From Paraescarpia echinospica (taxonomy: Eukaryota > Annelida > Polychaeta > Sabellida > Siboglinidae), in assembly GCA_020002185.1 (NCBI GenBank), contig CM034541.1:33541852-33605851 (forward strand): a DNA stretch of 64,000 bases. The letters are read 5' to 3'. The notes below the pieces were generated by a model, which worked only from the letters and a program-made list of their open reading frames with translations, did not search any database and was not told the origin of the DNA. The number at the start of each line of letters is the position of its first letter. Within the stretch, counting starts at the first letter, position 1. Positions 51,073 through 64,000 of this stretch are shown here, piece by piece. Both the position numbers and the translations under genes were made by a program.

Positions 51073-52869
51073 ATATTTATGCTTAAAAGAAACAACTTTG
51101 AAATACCTGTTCAGGCCTTCACTGTTATATAGCCATGTATATAAAGAACATCAGTTATACGAAAGAGTTAGACCAAATGCAATAGTGTTCCTTCTAGCGA
51201 GATTTCGCTGTACATGTGTGTACTTAAAAACAAATATGTATATAAATAATACCTATTAATATTATTTAAAATAACTACCAAATATACAAAAATTAAACAA
51301 AGAAAATCTGTTCACCATACAGATCTAGTTCTATGACAATGCAGTTATTGTGCATAGTAATTGATGTTTTAGAAAACGTCGATCAGATTGCAGTTTTTGA
51401 TAAGTACAAATGTGGCAACATGTAGGTATATTGTCATGGTGGAATGCGTCACGCTTGGAAGAGCAGTTATTGCTGTAGAGTGTGGTGTATAGTTATTACA
51501 GTCCGCACCTCTGACACTGCACTTAATGACACCTCATTAGTAACTGCCAAAGTCTACAACAAATTAATAATTATATTGTATATAAATTACGATTTGCCTG
51601 CCACTATGTAAATGGATCTTGTGAATAGAGATGAGCCTTGGTCGAAGTAATTGGCCAAGTAGATACCATGTCATTAAGTTTGTTTGTTGCACACTTAAAT
51701 CGTTGACTTGGATCAGGTAATTATCTGTCGGGCTGATGGCCTACCTGTGCGATAGAATCCATTTTCGATCTCGCAAAACTTTTGATGAGTTAGCAATGTC
51801 TGGAAAACTTGGGACTTCATTTCCAACATCTTGAAATGTTTCCCTTTCCAGTGTCAAGAAATTAGGATGCATATTAATATCTTGTGAAATGGTGTCTTCA
51901 GCAGATGGTATGTTAAGCCAATTATCCTGGGGATAGGGTTATAAAGCACTGCCAAATTTCCTGTCAAAAGTTTATTTCATTTTGGAATTATTACCATTTT
52001 ATTATCATGAATTCCATGCAGTGCATCATGCAATGTTGACATGTAATTTTTGTTACAGTTAGTGTTATGATTATAGCAGGAACCTTAACATTTTAGCAAT
52101 GGGAGACGCCCTGTGTAGATGCTATATCATGGTTCAACGTGTAATGTACAAATAATATGTTTTTACATCACAAACATGTTGCTCTAATTCGACTTATTCT
52201 TCATTTGTAACTAGAAATGAAGAGCCATGTTGCAAAAATAGCACAACATTGCTGGCTTGACTTGTAATGTTTAACTCCAAATAGCTATCTAAGGCTAACA
52301 TTGGTGTGGTTTATTTTTCAACGTATCCTCTTTTTCCATCTTATATGTTCCTGACTGAATTTGACACGGTAAAGACCGCTTAATTTTTCGGCACGCCAGT
52401 ATAGCACAATACTCTCCCTTAGTCTTAGCATGCACATGTTCCTGCATGGTTTAACATCTAATTAGCTGGGTATTTTATACAAAAACATGAAACGTAAGTC
52501 ATTAAAATTTGTTGTATGTAATTTAATTAGTCATTCTCATTTGCATAAACATAGTAACCATTTTAATAATAAAATTACATTATTAATCATGACTGGTAAA
52601 TGTTGTCTTCACCTAAGATAAACAAAAAAACATTACAGTTTATTTCTATTGGGGGTCCATATACAAGTCCGTTGACACCCCTGAACCCCGTAATATTGGC
52701 CTGTATGGCCATCCAGTCTTGAAGTTGCATTCTGAGTTCATTCATCTTTTAAATACAAATTTCCAGTGAATCAACAAGTCCCATATATTATATATATATA
52801 TATATCACTTTTCTCAACTGCATGTAGACTTTGTACACATATTATGCAATCATGCAAGGCAATGCATGA
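51073..52869. other. Intergenic, nothing recognised
   Basis: AT-rich with a short (TA)n near 52785. No coding frame or repeat family seen. Confidence 0.55.
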
Positions 52870-53456
52870 AAATGCGCCCATCTACTTGAGTGATCTTATG
52901 TCCTTACGGACCGACAAGATCACTGCAGACTGCTGACAACAACATATTGTCCGTGACACGCACTCGCCTCAAAGCTGGTGACAATTCGTTCGCAGTGGCC
53001 GCTGCAACATTTTTTAATGTCAACTAAAATCACACTTATTTAGAATATAATTGTAAATGAAGGTAGTAGCTTGTTTGTGACTTTCCTCAGTGATCCAGTG
53101 GACTTTAGAACTATTTATTTGATTTTACACTGCTATTATCATTAATTTTTGCATTGTAATTCATTAGTCATGTTATATGGTTCTATGTTTATTTTAAGTT
53201 AACGTCTTACTACCATACTCCAATTATTTTGTTGCCTTTTACTTAATTTATTTATTAATATTTTTAATACTGTTGTATGGCACAATTTTGTCGGGCAATG
53301 CAATATTACAAAGTATTATGAATAGTGGTACATTATACACACCACCACTGGGTCATCACTGGAGAAATATGCTACACACTAATAGTCTCCAGTCATTATA
53401 GTCTAGTCTTTTATATGGATCTAATGTTCCGGAATAAAGTTATCGAATTGAATTGA
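52870..53456 (+). mobile_element. L2-like LINE 3' fragment
   Basis: Translates with frameshifts to APIYLSDLMSLRT and RLKAGDNSFAVAAATFFN, matching the C-terminus of the LINE at 1194-2222. An AT-rich 3' end and attga-type tail follow near 53440. Confidence 0.75.
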
Positions 53457-54479
53457 AAAAATTGAACATGTTTATTAATCCGCAAGCTGGACCTGGCAAC
53501 CGGTAATTTTGCAAAAGCATAATTTAGCGAATAACATCAAATGTCAAAGTGACATATATTGCAGCAAGTATCATCAAATAAGTAAATATAGCTCATTGGC
53601 ATGGTCATAGAAGATAAGTCCTTGCATTTGTCTGTGTAAGCCTAATATTTTAACACATTTTCTATTCAGGTTTAATGTCCATACAAGTTTAAATCGTATC
53701 AAAAACCGTCTCTGAAAACATTTGCATAAATATTAGTCAATCTTCCAGTTTACACAACTTTTACCAGTTGCGCACAGATTGTTAAATTTCTGAGAATGAA
53801 CACCAATGACCACAGTTTATTTGATTCTGCTTTGTTCTAGGCAGAATGTTTGCCGTTCATTCTTGCATTGTTACTCTCAGTGCTAATCTGTTTGCCATTC
53901 TTTGTGCTTTATCCTGACGGCTGCTAGCACACTCATAACATGGTCACCACGCCCGCACAAAGTAGTGCAAAGTATTCTAACCATGGGGGCTGTCATCAAA
54001 AATCCGATATACCTCGGTACAAAGCCGGCAGTGTATAACATGTGGAGTTGTCCGTAGAGTGCTGCTGGCCCAATTGACTCAAGGCCTCTGTTAATTAGTA
54101 TGTTGAAGAGAATCGGGTCTTATCTACAGTCACAGTCGACTGGTGGATTAGTGGGTTCTGTTCACCATTCCCACTTCTAAACTCAATCACCTATTGTTGG
54201 TTGCAGTCAAACGGCGGCTAATTCACTGCCATTGTTGTTGCACAGCCAGAGCCAGTCTGTCGAGTGCAGTGGCTTGCCAACGCCTGGAAATCTTATGGTG
54301 TTGTGATTCCGCAGAGAGACTCAATCACTCGTGGATCCTCATGCCGCGGACTTCCTAATTGACATGCACTGCGAACAGGCGTACGTGCCCATGAACACAC
54401 GCACCTGAACTGAAGACGGTGGTCGGACTGATTCTGCATTAAGCTTACTTCGATGAGATGAGATATATCTGACAGAAGA
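53457..54479. other. Intergenic, nothing recognised
   Basis: No supported gene. Short frames near 54293-54565 lack family features. Confidence 0.5.
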
Positions 54480-54566
54480 ATGAAACCACAGAGGGAGTAT
54501 ATCCACGATGGCTTCAGGAAATCATTTAATTTTGATTCACTTGGAGTGGGAGCAGGAATTCGCAAA
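54480..54566 (+). CDS. Candidate exon of an unidentified gene
   Basis: MKPQREYIHDGFRKSFNFDS then LGVGAGIRK, ending at AAA|GTAAGT in phase 0. Preceded by ctgacag, so it could be internal. It could join to 54980-55018 (QPPNDKTSTKIVS, acceptor ccttcag, donor GTAATG), also phase 0. No family recognised. Confidence 0.3.
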
Positions 54567-55137
54567 GTAAGTAAAATTGTTCTCTTTGTTTTTACTCTTG
54601 TGTTGTGTGTACTCGGAACTCATTGCAACTTTTTAACATCACTTTTTTTCTGCTTGGTACACCGTGCCTTTGGATTAGGATTAGCTTGCACCAGGGTTGT
54701 GGAATTTGGGGGTGATTCTGCAGGGATAGCTTCAGATTGTTTTTAGTATTAATTATAACTTCTATTCACAAAGAATCATATATATCCAGATTATTTTTAC
54801 TTGGGACCACATGGGCACAGTAAAGATCAAATGTAACCAACATAATGAAAACAATAGTTTTGAAGTCCACAACATGTTTGTAAACATTCCTAATAATTAA
54901 TGTTTTAAATGGTGGAATAACAGATGTTTTTTATTACTGATTTTTTCAACATAGTGCATATTTCTTGTTCTTCCTTCAGCAACCTCCAAACGATAAAACC
55001 TCCACAAAGATAGTTTCAGTAATGTATTTTATTCAGTATGTATATAGTGATATATGGTTGATAATGTTGACTAATAAATGTTGTCACCACAATATCTATA
55101 GAAAAATATCTGGGTTTTACTGTAGCCCACAATTGCT

Positions 55138-55195
55138 CACATGCACGCACGCACGCATGCACGCACGCACGCATGCACGCATCACTTACACGCAC
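55138..55195 (+). repeat. (ACGC/ATGC)n microsatellite
   Basis: Run of cacgcacgcatgcacgc units. Confidence 0.9.
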
Positions 55196-55199
55196 ACAG

Positions 55200-58100
55200 T
55201 TCTCAAGAGTATTAGAGAACAAGATAGCAAGAGTCATATATCACATTAGACGTCCAATGCTGGGCTGCCACAGAGACCAGTAGAGAGAAAGCCACACACA
55301 ATCTTCTCTTTGTACCTATCGGTTTTGTCTTGAAACAGTTCAAATGCTTCTCTAATTTATTGATTACTCTGGCTCTGTCTCTCATTTCAACTCAGATGAA
55401 GCAATTTGATATACTAGATTTTTTCAGATTGCTCAAAAGGTACCATTACGTACTATTGAGTGCAACGTTAGTTGGGTCTTCTGCAGTGAACTGTTTGTGT
55501 TATGTGTGACATTCCACAGTCTCAAACCAATCTCTGATAGTGCCACTTTATAGCTATGAAACTGTTTAGAAGTTGTTCTATCAAAGAGGTAGTTAATAAA
55601 TAATATGTAGTCTTATAATGCCGGTGTCCACTTAGACGTGGCGTCTATGACACCTACTCCATTATCAGAGTAAGCATTTTGGCAGCAACTAATGCAGCGC
55701 CTGAGTAGGTTTTTGTTGAGCGAGATCATTGGTTCTGTGAATCAAAGAAACGGTTGTTCCATTTTGCAATGTGGCAAGCCGCATCCTTTACTTCCCACGA
55801 TAAAGATATCAGGTATAAATAGGATTCACAACATCACTAAAATGTCATTCAACTGCTGATTTTTTTAATGCAATTGTTATAGTTTTGATTAACCACTTGT
55901 ATCATACCGTGTCTCTCAAATACAACGTATTTTAACACAAAAGTACATGTACTTTTGAAATGAATATAAAATAGTAATAGCAATCAAATTAACATATTGC
56001 TTTCTGTCCTGTATATTCTGTTCTTTTAATTTTGTTCCTGTTTATGTTTTCTTCGTTACCTTTTTCCTGTTACTGCTTTTCCTGCCACCGGTGAAGGAAC
56101 ATCTCATGCCACAACTCAAAAGCATTGCTTTTTCCTAATTTGAAAATCTCTCGGGAGTCTGTAGATGTATCAGTCTAAATTTGATTAATATTGTGTCGTA
56201 CTGAACATTATCAAATGATGAGGCATTACAACTGCCAAAATATAAATAAATGAGAAAGTCCTTCAAACAGTGAATATGTTTCCGTAATGACACTGTTTGT
56301 TTTTAGACACCTTAAGAATCTTCAGTAATTATTATTTATATTAAGATAGCTTTTATATGTATTTCAGAAGCCTTCTAAATTGGCATAATCACACACGTTC
56401 AGCGTGATATCAACCAGTTTCAGCAAATTGGCAGAAAATACAGTCATTGAACTGTATTTCTACGACATATTATATACACATTGGTGTTAGCATGATGTAC
56501 CATCTAAATACACCCACACCTCTGAAATAGTTTCCCCCATGATGGGGTAACAATGAACAGCCTATGTCACTGGTGTCAGCCATTCATGGACATTCATAAA
56601 AATGGTGTGGCAGTAAATATAGGAAAGGCGTGTTAGCTATGACAAAATGGGTTTGTTGTGGGATAACGTTGTGGTGTTTATCATGAAATTAGTCAATTGT
56701 TATTAGGTGGCGCTGCTGTTTGCTGGTCAGTGGTGATCAATGACCATGTGCTGTGGTCAGATTGACTGGACAGGCCAGACCAGCGACTCGCTTAAGTGTT
56801 TGAGTGAATTGAAGGACAATCGTAGAATGGTGCAATTCGTTTAGAGCATGGTTTATTAGGTTTATACATAGCGTGCATCTGCGGTGGCGGTTAGGATCGT
56901 GTGTACATGGTCTATATAAGTTAGGTGGTTTTAGTTTAATGGTAGTAGGTCATATGGTTGTATTTGTGGTACATCTGGTTTATAGGTTGATTTGCATGGT
57001 TATTCTTGTTGTCTTTCACGTTGGTCCGTGTGTGTGGTGGTATATTTGGATTGGAGTGAGGGTGCTATTAGAGCAGTTTTATTTATTAGCATATGTCATT
57101 TCACACACAATCTTCAAGTAAAAGTTCATGTACATTTGTAAAGAAAAAATTACAGTTTTCAAGAGCTGGATGTAGTTGCATGGTGTCATTAAAATGTTAT
57201 TGAAATTTGTTTCCCAGTAACTCCAATTACATTTCACAAATTTATATTTCTTTTAAGCTTTTAAGCCTAACAGCAATTACCACTCTGGGAATGGAATTGG
57301 TGTTTAATTCAATTGAAATTAAATTGGTCCCAATTTTAATTGTTATAGACATGATAGAGTTAACACAGTTTTGCTTGAGTAGTAAATAAACCAATTCGAC
57401 TGCCAGACATGAGCCTTTCTGTTTATATAAATAATATTAAGTTAACTCATGAATATATATCAGGTTAAATAAACACACAAATTGACTTGGTCCTTCTCTG
57501 TTATTTCTGCAGTAAATCACAGTACTACCCTGGATGGTTCAGCCCCTGGATTATGTCTTATCCAATCAGTGTACATATAGAATTTCAGTAAAAATATGTT
57601 TTATGTGAAACACTGGCTTTGTAACACAAAAATTATAATTGTATAAATGTGACATTGTTTTAAAATATTTTAAATTAACCACTCAACCTAGTGTTGTTTG
57701 TCTATTTTATGTATTTTAATATACCCCAGTTTTGTTGTAACATTACAAATTTGAGTTCATAATTAATTTGATCTCATCACAACAATAATTATGATAAATT
57801 ATTGGCTATAATAGAACAGTCAACAATGTGTCAACCCATAGTTTATGTAATAATTATCAATAGCATAATGATTTGGACATTGTATATTTTGAGTACCCTA
57901 AACTTTTTTTTTATTTTTACATGTCCGAACACATACAATTATTACAGCATTCAGACTATCTGACACCACCCAATTGTAATTTCCTTTTGCATTTGGAACT
58001 GAACCACTGCAATAGTTGTCACTCAAATAATGTTTGATCTTATGTGAGAAACCCACCACAGACAGACTGAACTACCATAATGACGTGATGTATTCAGGAA

Positions 58101-60455
58101 CTGTATGATTCCGTGCACCCTAAAATATACAAAAATAATTATATTTAACATGATGTTTTCGGACAGCTGAGAATTTAATTACTTTTGGGTGTCTGAATGC
58201 ACACCATCATTGCAGTGCTTCTAGACCGAATGGTTCGATAAAGCAGACAATAGTATGTTCTTCTTTCTCTTAATCCTTTGCAACACAGTTTCGTTTCCGT
58301 TGCACCGATTGCCATGTTCTCCCATTCACTGCCTTTCACACATGCCTTTTCCAGATTTAACTTAAAACTATCTGTCCACCTTAGTTAGTATTGGTTTTCC
58401 TTTTCTCTTCTGTCTTTCTTCTTCTCTTTGTCGGTCTCTCCACACTTGTTCTCTGAATGTGTCCTGCCTATTGCAATCTGCTGGATAATGGTCAGTATCA
58501 GTCGGTTCTTTGGTCTGCAACCACTGATTGCTGTAGAAGTCCCTGTCCATGTGTGGCCTCTAGTAGTAGTTGTCCATGTGCGATCACTACACTAGTCATT
58601 AATACTGACACTGACCACAAGACAGAGTTCTCTGTCCATTAGGATGAGCAGCATGTTTAGTTTTGTTGCGACTATCCCTGTTCAAATGGTATGGCTAGTT
58701 TCAGTAAACTTTTGTTTGTTAATTCATTAAAAGCGATTTAATTATTATTGAATTGTGTTGAATAGATATCATGCAAAATAACAGTAGGCAGTAACACAGT
58801 AGTAATTAGATTGCCTTTTCATATATATTTCTTTACTTATTCAATATAAAACTTGTAATCTGTATTTGCTTAAGTACGATACCTGACACATCATCTTTTG
58901 CAATTGGCTTTGTTGAAGGTGCATTCACATTGTGTTCACATTAAGTGTGAATGCAGAGTCCATTATACAAACTATAAATACAAAGTCCATTAAACAGAAT
59001 TGAATGTACATTCCAGAGTGCATTCACATTGCACATCAACTGTGAACACAGTGTCTATTAAAATATTTGATCAATTGAAGATTCTCCATTTATAAAATAA
59101 AGCTTGTACTTTAGAGGGACGTCGTTTTGTCCATTACCGGAAATCAGGTGGTTATTAGCAGTAAGTCTGGTGAATCAGTTGTGCATCACCCAACCTGTGG
59201 TTTGGTGAGTGGGAACCACAAACTTCAAAGATATTTACAGGTAGGAGTGTGTGCCTTTGTAATAACTGCCAATTACAAGCAATAGTACCTGTTTAGAATT
59301 TCAGTTTACAAATTGAACATTTCATGGGCGTAACTCTCAAAAAGCAAACAGTGTTTCTGGCATGCTAAAACCAATTTGGCTGGCAGCATGCTTTCAACAT
59401 ATTTATTCTAGTATTAATAATTAAGGTTAATAATGAGGAACGGTCATTGCACCATTAGTAAGTATTACTGAACATGATTAGAGTTTAGTGGTAGTCAGAT
59501 TTACGAGATAACATGGCACGTGTCAAATGACCCAATCACAGTGTACCCAGCCATCATAACTGTGTACACGCAATAGTTCCATATGCTCCTTTTTATAGGA
59601 GAACCAGTCAACAGCAGAGGTGACTTAAAGATACAGTTGTGCAGCCATGTGGAACCATTTCAAAAATACAGTTGTGCAGCCGTGCGGAACCATTTTAAAG
59701 ATACAGTTGTGCAGCCATGCGGAACCATTCAATCAGTGTTAACTAGCACCTTAGTATCAGACCTTAGAGTGACATGTAACAAAGGATTATAAAGTGGCAC
59801 TTAGTAGCCCAGTCTCCTACCAATTGTGGGAGAGAAGCCAGACTTGTGGCTATGCAGGAGATATATGAAGAAGTCCTACTTGACAGTAATTGCTCCTCTT
59901 GTACAAGGTGTCTAGGTAGTTGATTGTGATGCCAGGTGCTAACTGTAATAATCTTAATGGTGATGGTGTTGACTACTGGTAGTTGAGTGACTTGATGGAA
60001 TGTTCGTCGGAGGTAGTAAAGCTGGAGAACTACATGAACTACGTGCAGCCATATACATGTATGGTGCCACTTTTAGCAGATTGTTCACCACTTCAAATTC
60101 AGATTGTGAATCAAATGGTGCAATTTATACAGAGTTGCTTAAATGCAATAACACAAGTTTGAAAAACCCTTCAAGATAGTGGTTCACATATGTATAAAAG
60201 TTTCAAGTAAATTTTGTCCATATTCAAATTAGATGCCATGACTTTCTGTAATATGAAGTCTAACCAATTTTACGATATGGTTCAAGACCACTACCACGAG
60301 AGGCTAAATGAGCAACTAGAATACAAAATATAATTTGCAAAAATGTGTTGAAAGTATAGATAGTGTGTGTAGCACTTTTTTATTCATAGACTAGTTGTGT
60401 TCATTGTTTGCTGTTTTATATACACGGTAGCTTATATATATATATACATATATAT
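55200..60455. other. Intergenic or intronic, mostly unassigned
   Basis: AT-rich, with the tandem repeat at 59628 and repeated cattcacattg blocks at 58920-59045. If the candidate exons at 54480 and 62575 are real, this is intron. No other exon was identified. Confidence 0.5.
59628..59735 (+). repeat. 36-bp tandem repeat, three copies
   Basis: gatacagttgtgcagccatg plus cggaaccattt in three near-identical units. The 69-aa frame over it is a by-product. Confidence 0.9.
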
Positions 60456-60545
60456 GCGAAGCCATTGTTGCAATAATAATAATATAACAATGTACATTTA
60501 TTTGTATTAAAAATGGTACAATTCGATTAAAACAATACATACATG

Positions 60546-60577
<32 letters not shown>

Positions 60578-60705
60578 GGCCCTATATACATATATGTATG
60601 TATATATACTATATATGTATATATGTATGTATGTATTGTTTTAATCAAATTTTTAGTAGAAATAAATGTACGTTATTACATTATTATTGCAAAAATGGCT
60701 TTGCT
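60456..60705. repeat. AT-rich inverted-repeat MITE
   Basis: Arms of about 80 bp (gccattgttgcaataataat ... tcgattaaaacaatacatac and the inverse from 60624) enclose a (TA/TATG)n core. Confidence 0.75.
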
Positions 60706-60811
60706 AGTAACATCCTCGTTGATTGTAAATAATATCCGTACATTCGTGAAAATGTTCAAGTTGGAAGAATAATGAAATAAGCAAATTTCTTAATTCACAA
60801 CTATATAAATT

Positions 60812-60956
60812 CGACTCAATTTGACGTATCGATCGCCTGGGACGGCCTTCTTCAGGAACGGCTCTATCTCTCTACTCGCCACGCCATCTGGCGAGTAGAG
60901 GAAGATCAGTTCCTGAAGAAGACCGCCAAAGGCTGCCGATACGTCAAAGTGAGTTA
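60812..60956. repeat. Palindromic element with hammerhead-like motifs
   Basis: Arms read tttgacgtatcg...cttcttcaggaacgg and the inverse, centred near catctggcgagtag. Each strand reads CCTGAAGA, a short GC-rich hairpin, then GATACGTCAAA, resembling the CTGANGA/GAAAC layout but with GATA for GAAA. Confidence 0.6.
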
Positions 60957-62574
60957 AATTTATCATACAAATTATAATTTCTGTCATGAACTTTTATCTA
61001 AAATATTTGAGAAAATATACACTTTGACAATGAATGAAAGTAGGCCTTGCCAAATACAAGAACATTTTCCTTCATTATAAAACACATCATGATAAGTCTC
61101 CACCTTTGAACGTTAAATAGTATGTTTTTTCCAGCATGGCAATAAATCACCTTACCAAAGACACAACAGCCAACAAACACATTTTTGAACTTGAATTAAA
61201 AACATGCTTGGTCATCTAAGCCATGTCAGATAATGATAGGTTTACAGTGTAAGTTACCATATTTCAAGTGCATGCCTTGTTTTGCCTCTCCTACATTGTT
61301 ATATTTCAGTCAGTACTGCCAGAATACGTGCAGTACTGCATGTCAGTCAGGGGCATAACTTAATACTCCTTAGCCACTAAATTCATCGTTGTTTTGACTT
61401 TTTTTGCCAAGCTTTATTTTCGGCAGCAGTTATTGGTAATTATAGAGATACCTTGCCAAATAACTGACCCAGTTGTGGGCAGACAATGGGTCATCAGAGT
61501 TTCCAGTGACCCGTTGCTGAACGTAAACCGGTACATTGGGCAGTTCCGATAAATATATATATATAATTTTTTATGAGGGTCCAGATCAATGATCTGTCAT
61601 CTACTGTTACCATATCAGGATCAGCCTCGGTATCAAACGATGATAGATTGTGAAGAATTAGGCCTTGGATCACTTGCATTGGTAAAGTCATTCTGTCCAT
61701 AAATGAAAAACATGGAGGAATTTAATATAAAATAAAAATATACCTCAGAAGTATTGGCATTGTGTTGATTGTCGGCACAGCTGTTTGGGACCTTCTGGAC
61801 CTGCAGCCATCTTCTGTCATGATCGTGGCTAAGGATTTTGTGACTCCCATTGAAGAGCCAAAGAGAATAGAGAATATTAGACAAGAATGCATAGCCCCCA
61901 TGTGGACTACAGCGGCGATGACATGCAGGTTAATAATCGAAACTGTCACTGGGGGTCTTGCCTGTTAATTATTAACAAAGGTGCTCGCCTAGGAGCGTGT
62001 AGAATGCCATGATTCACGTACCAATCACTCTTGTGCCTTTGAAAGATTTATTATGACCCACTTGCTAGGTGCTTTCAAGGTTTATTTACTCTGATTTTAT
62101 CTAAAATTATTCCATATTGAGTGTAAGCTAGAGGTGCAATTTGTCAGATGAACTGTTTGTAGCTGCAAATTAATATCATTATTTAATAATAGTAAATTAA
62201 ATTTACTATTATAGCAATATGGTTTTAAAAAAGTACACTGAATATTGGTGAACATTTTGATTGGTGTTTCAATTGCTCACACTTCCAAATAATAGATGCA
62301 TGGGTCATGTACAATTCATGGATACAGAAAGTGATGCAAACTATTCTGTAGTCTTTTTGCAATTTTTACTGATTTTTTCGACCTATTTTTCTTTCACATA
62401 TTTTTACAGATGTGTGTAATTACTATATTTTGCCCTACTACTATTTTACCCTGTATGTTCGAACACTGTACGTTTTCAGACACCCGAATCATTTTCAAAC
62501 AGAATTTTTTGTATTGTAGGTTTGTGGTTGTTTAGCTATAATAAAACTGGTCATCAGTCTATCATCATCTCCAG
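60957..62574. other. Unassigned; one ambiguous open stretch
   Basis: 61735-61930 is open on both strands with splice-like ends (TGCAG|GTTAAT on +). Neither strand gives a recognisable protein. Confidence 0.4.
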
Positions 62575-62649
62575 ACGGTCACTCCTTGGTCCACTTCCTC
62601 CATCTGACCACTGGTCATCTGTTTACCTCAAAGATGGCGAGTACACAGG
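62575..62649 (+). CDS. Candidate internal exon of an unidentified gene
   Basis: Acceptor atcatctccag, donor ACAG|GTTTGT. One frame reads SLLGPLPPSDHWSSVYLKDG then EYT, in phase with 63166-63287. A second open frame makes the choice uncertain. Not recognised. Confidence 0.3.
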
Positions 62650-63165
62650 TTTGTGATTATTCCCACAATACAGCACTCTGTGCTGCCACGGTGTTAGACA
62701 TAATTACGACATACCATAAATCTGAGCATAATAGCGAGTTTGATGAAAAACCTTCCAGGTGGTCATTATAGAGATTAACTTGACCGTTGCTTAGAATGTC
62801 TCAACCATGTTTCATTGTCGGTTGAATGGTGCCGACCGTATCACTACGTAATGACGACAGTGTTTTCTTGTTCGCACTTGACAACAATCAGATATGATTC
62901 ACATTCAGTTATGTTTTGAGATTGCACATTATGTGGGTATCTGAATATCTAGTTTGCTGCAGTATGACATGTTTGTTATTTACGCCTCATTAATTTGCAT
63001 TCTTCCTTTCATTAGTACTGGCATAAGTAATTGCTGTGTTGTGAGTGTTTGTTAGTTTCTCATTAATTGATATTCTTAATTGCCTATGCCAGCTCTAGAT
63101 TAAGTAAACTGTATATAATGTCTTTCTTTTGTGTTTGGTCCAAATCATACATTCCAATTATTTAG

Positions 63166-63287
63166 AGAAAATGCCAAAGAAAAATGCAATGGCCTCTGAG
63201 TCTGAACAATTTTCTGAAATGACAAGTCAACAATTTTTATTTACCAGAAGATTACCCAGTGTTGAAGAACACATAGACAAGATTTAA
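63166..63287 (+). CDS. Candidate terminal exon of an unidentified gene
   Basis: After an acceptor-like attatttag, a frame reads MPKKNAMASESEQFSEMTSQ and ends SVEEHIDKI with TAA at 63285-63287. Composition looks protein-like. It can join in frame to a candidate exon at 62575-62649. Not recognised; it may also be chance or part of a retroelement. Confidence 0.3.
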
Positions 63288-63345
63288 TAATAATAATAAT
63301 TAATTATTTTATTTCTTTGCAATCTTGAGATTGAATAAAACAGAT
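63288..63345 (+). repeat. Short dispersed 3'-end module, copy 2
   Basis: taataataataattaatta then tttctttgcaatcttgagat and tgaataaaa, as at 39870-39915. Immediately follows the stop of the 38-aa frame ending at 63287. Confidence 0.5.
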
Positions 63346-64000
63346 GCCGCCTTGTTCAACATCTGATTAATATGACATACTATTACTTGTATTATAGCAA
63401 TATTACTCATAAATACTACTATTTACAAACAGACCTTTCACCACCAATGTAGCATACACAGAACACAGATGGCCACACAATTTGAAAGATTGCTAAATGA
63501 TTGTATAGCATGACTCTGTCTACATGTTGAGTTGTTATTGAAGACTGCTGTAAGTTAGCATCATGTTACAAAGGCTTGTACACATAAGTTACATATAAAT
63601 AACACAACAGTACCATGACTTTTTATTTAATAGATGTTCCGCAATTAATGAACAGTGCCATATGGTTGAGTTGTTCAACGTAGACATTTCCTGTGACCAG
63701 ATTGAGTGGTTCTTGTTTATTCAACGGCTACTTGAATAAGACTAAAGTTGTTTGTACGTATGTCCCTTCCACAAACGCTGAAGTCCATTGGCCAGGATTG
63801 GTTGTCACGCCTTCAGCTCTTTGGATGATTTCCAATAATAAATTATTGATGTTCAATTAATACTGAACTTGTCTGTGGCACACGAAGGCAAGCCTGATTT
63901 AGATGTGACATATAATCCCATGTCTGACGTAGACGCCTAATGATGGTGGTATCGGTTAATGATTGATTGTTGATGAATCACCGTAGTAATTATAATAAAA

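Noticed and set aside
58368..58550. 60-aa - strand Arg/Glu-rich frame
   Set aside because: Possible retroelement scrap, but no diagnostic motif could be identified.
61735..61950. Overlapping frames on both strands with splice-like ends
   Set aside because: No recognisable protein on either strand and no supporting partner exon in phase.

Overview
The window is nuclear DNA from an animal, most likely an intron-rich marine invertebrate. It is AT-rich and crowded with CR1/L2-like and RTE-like LINE remnants, tRNA-headed SINEs, hAT and pogo-like DNA transposons, foldback elements and microsatellites. The species cannot be named from the sequence. A U12-type intron argues for a lineage that kept the minor spliceosome.

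The one clear host gene is DDX54 (Dbp10 family DEAD-box RNA helicase) on the + strand from 14688 to 47703. I rebuilt 20 exons by matching conserved helicase motifs to splice sites. Phases agree at every junction and the joined exons give 2694 nt, 897 codons plus a stop, close to the vertebrate protein length. All helicase motifs are intact. The introns hold most of the repeats: LINEs in introns 1, 2 and 4, a hAT in intron 2, a palindrome in intron 3, a pogo-like element in intron 14, and a 3.1-kb transposon in the U12-type intron 18.

Three things stand out. (1) The 3' end of exon 14 together with its 5' splice site has been amplified into 23 tandem 51-bp units (35538-36710). Units are 17 codons long, open in the exon frame, and 19 of 23 carry GTAAGT, so each donor would keep frame with exon 15. 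(2) Two transposons (8316-12952 and 42362-45493, each about 3.1 kb without a nested insertion) have long inverted arms, TAGT termini and apparent 3-bp target duplications. Their only recognisable gene is a protein whose ordered acidic motifs resemble a FEN/XPG-like PIN nuclease, followed by a CXC-like cysteine cluster. I see no DDE transposase in either. (3) Intron 18 carries a textbook U12 donor and branch site.

Layout: 1-8.3 kb, microsatellites, LINE remnants and an inverted-repeat element; 8.3-13 kb, first PIN-nuclease element with a nested insertion; 13-14.3 kb, C/G-rich interspersed repeats; 14.6-47.7 kb, DDX54; 48.1-51.1 kb, a long inverted-repeat element enclosing a 65-bp satellite; 51-64 kb, mostly non-coding DNA with a LINE fragment, two palindromic elements and a few weak candidate exons of an unidentified gene.
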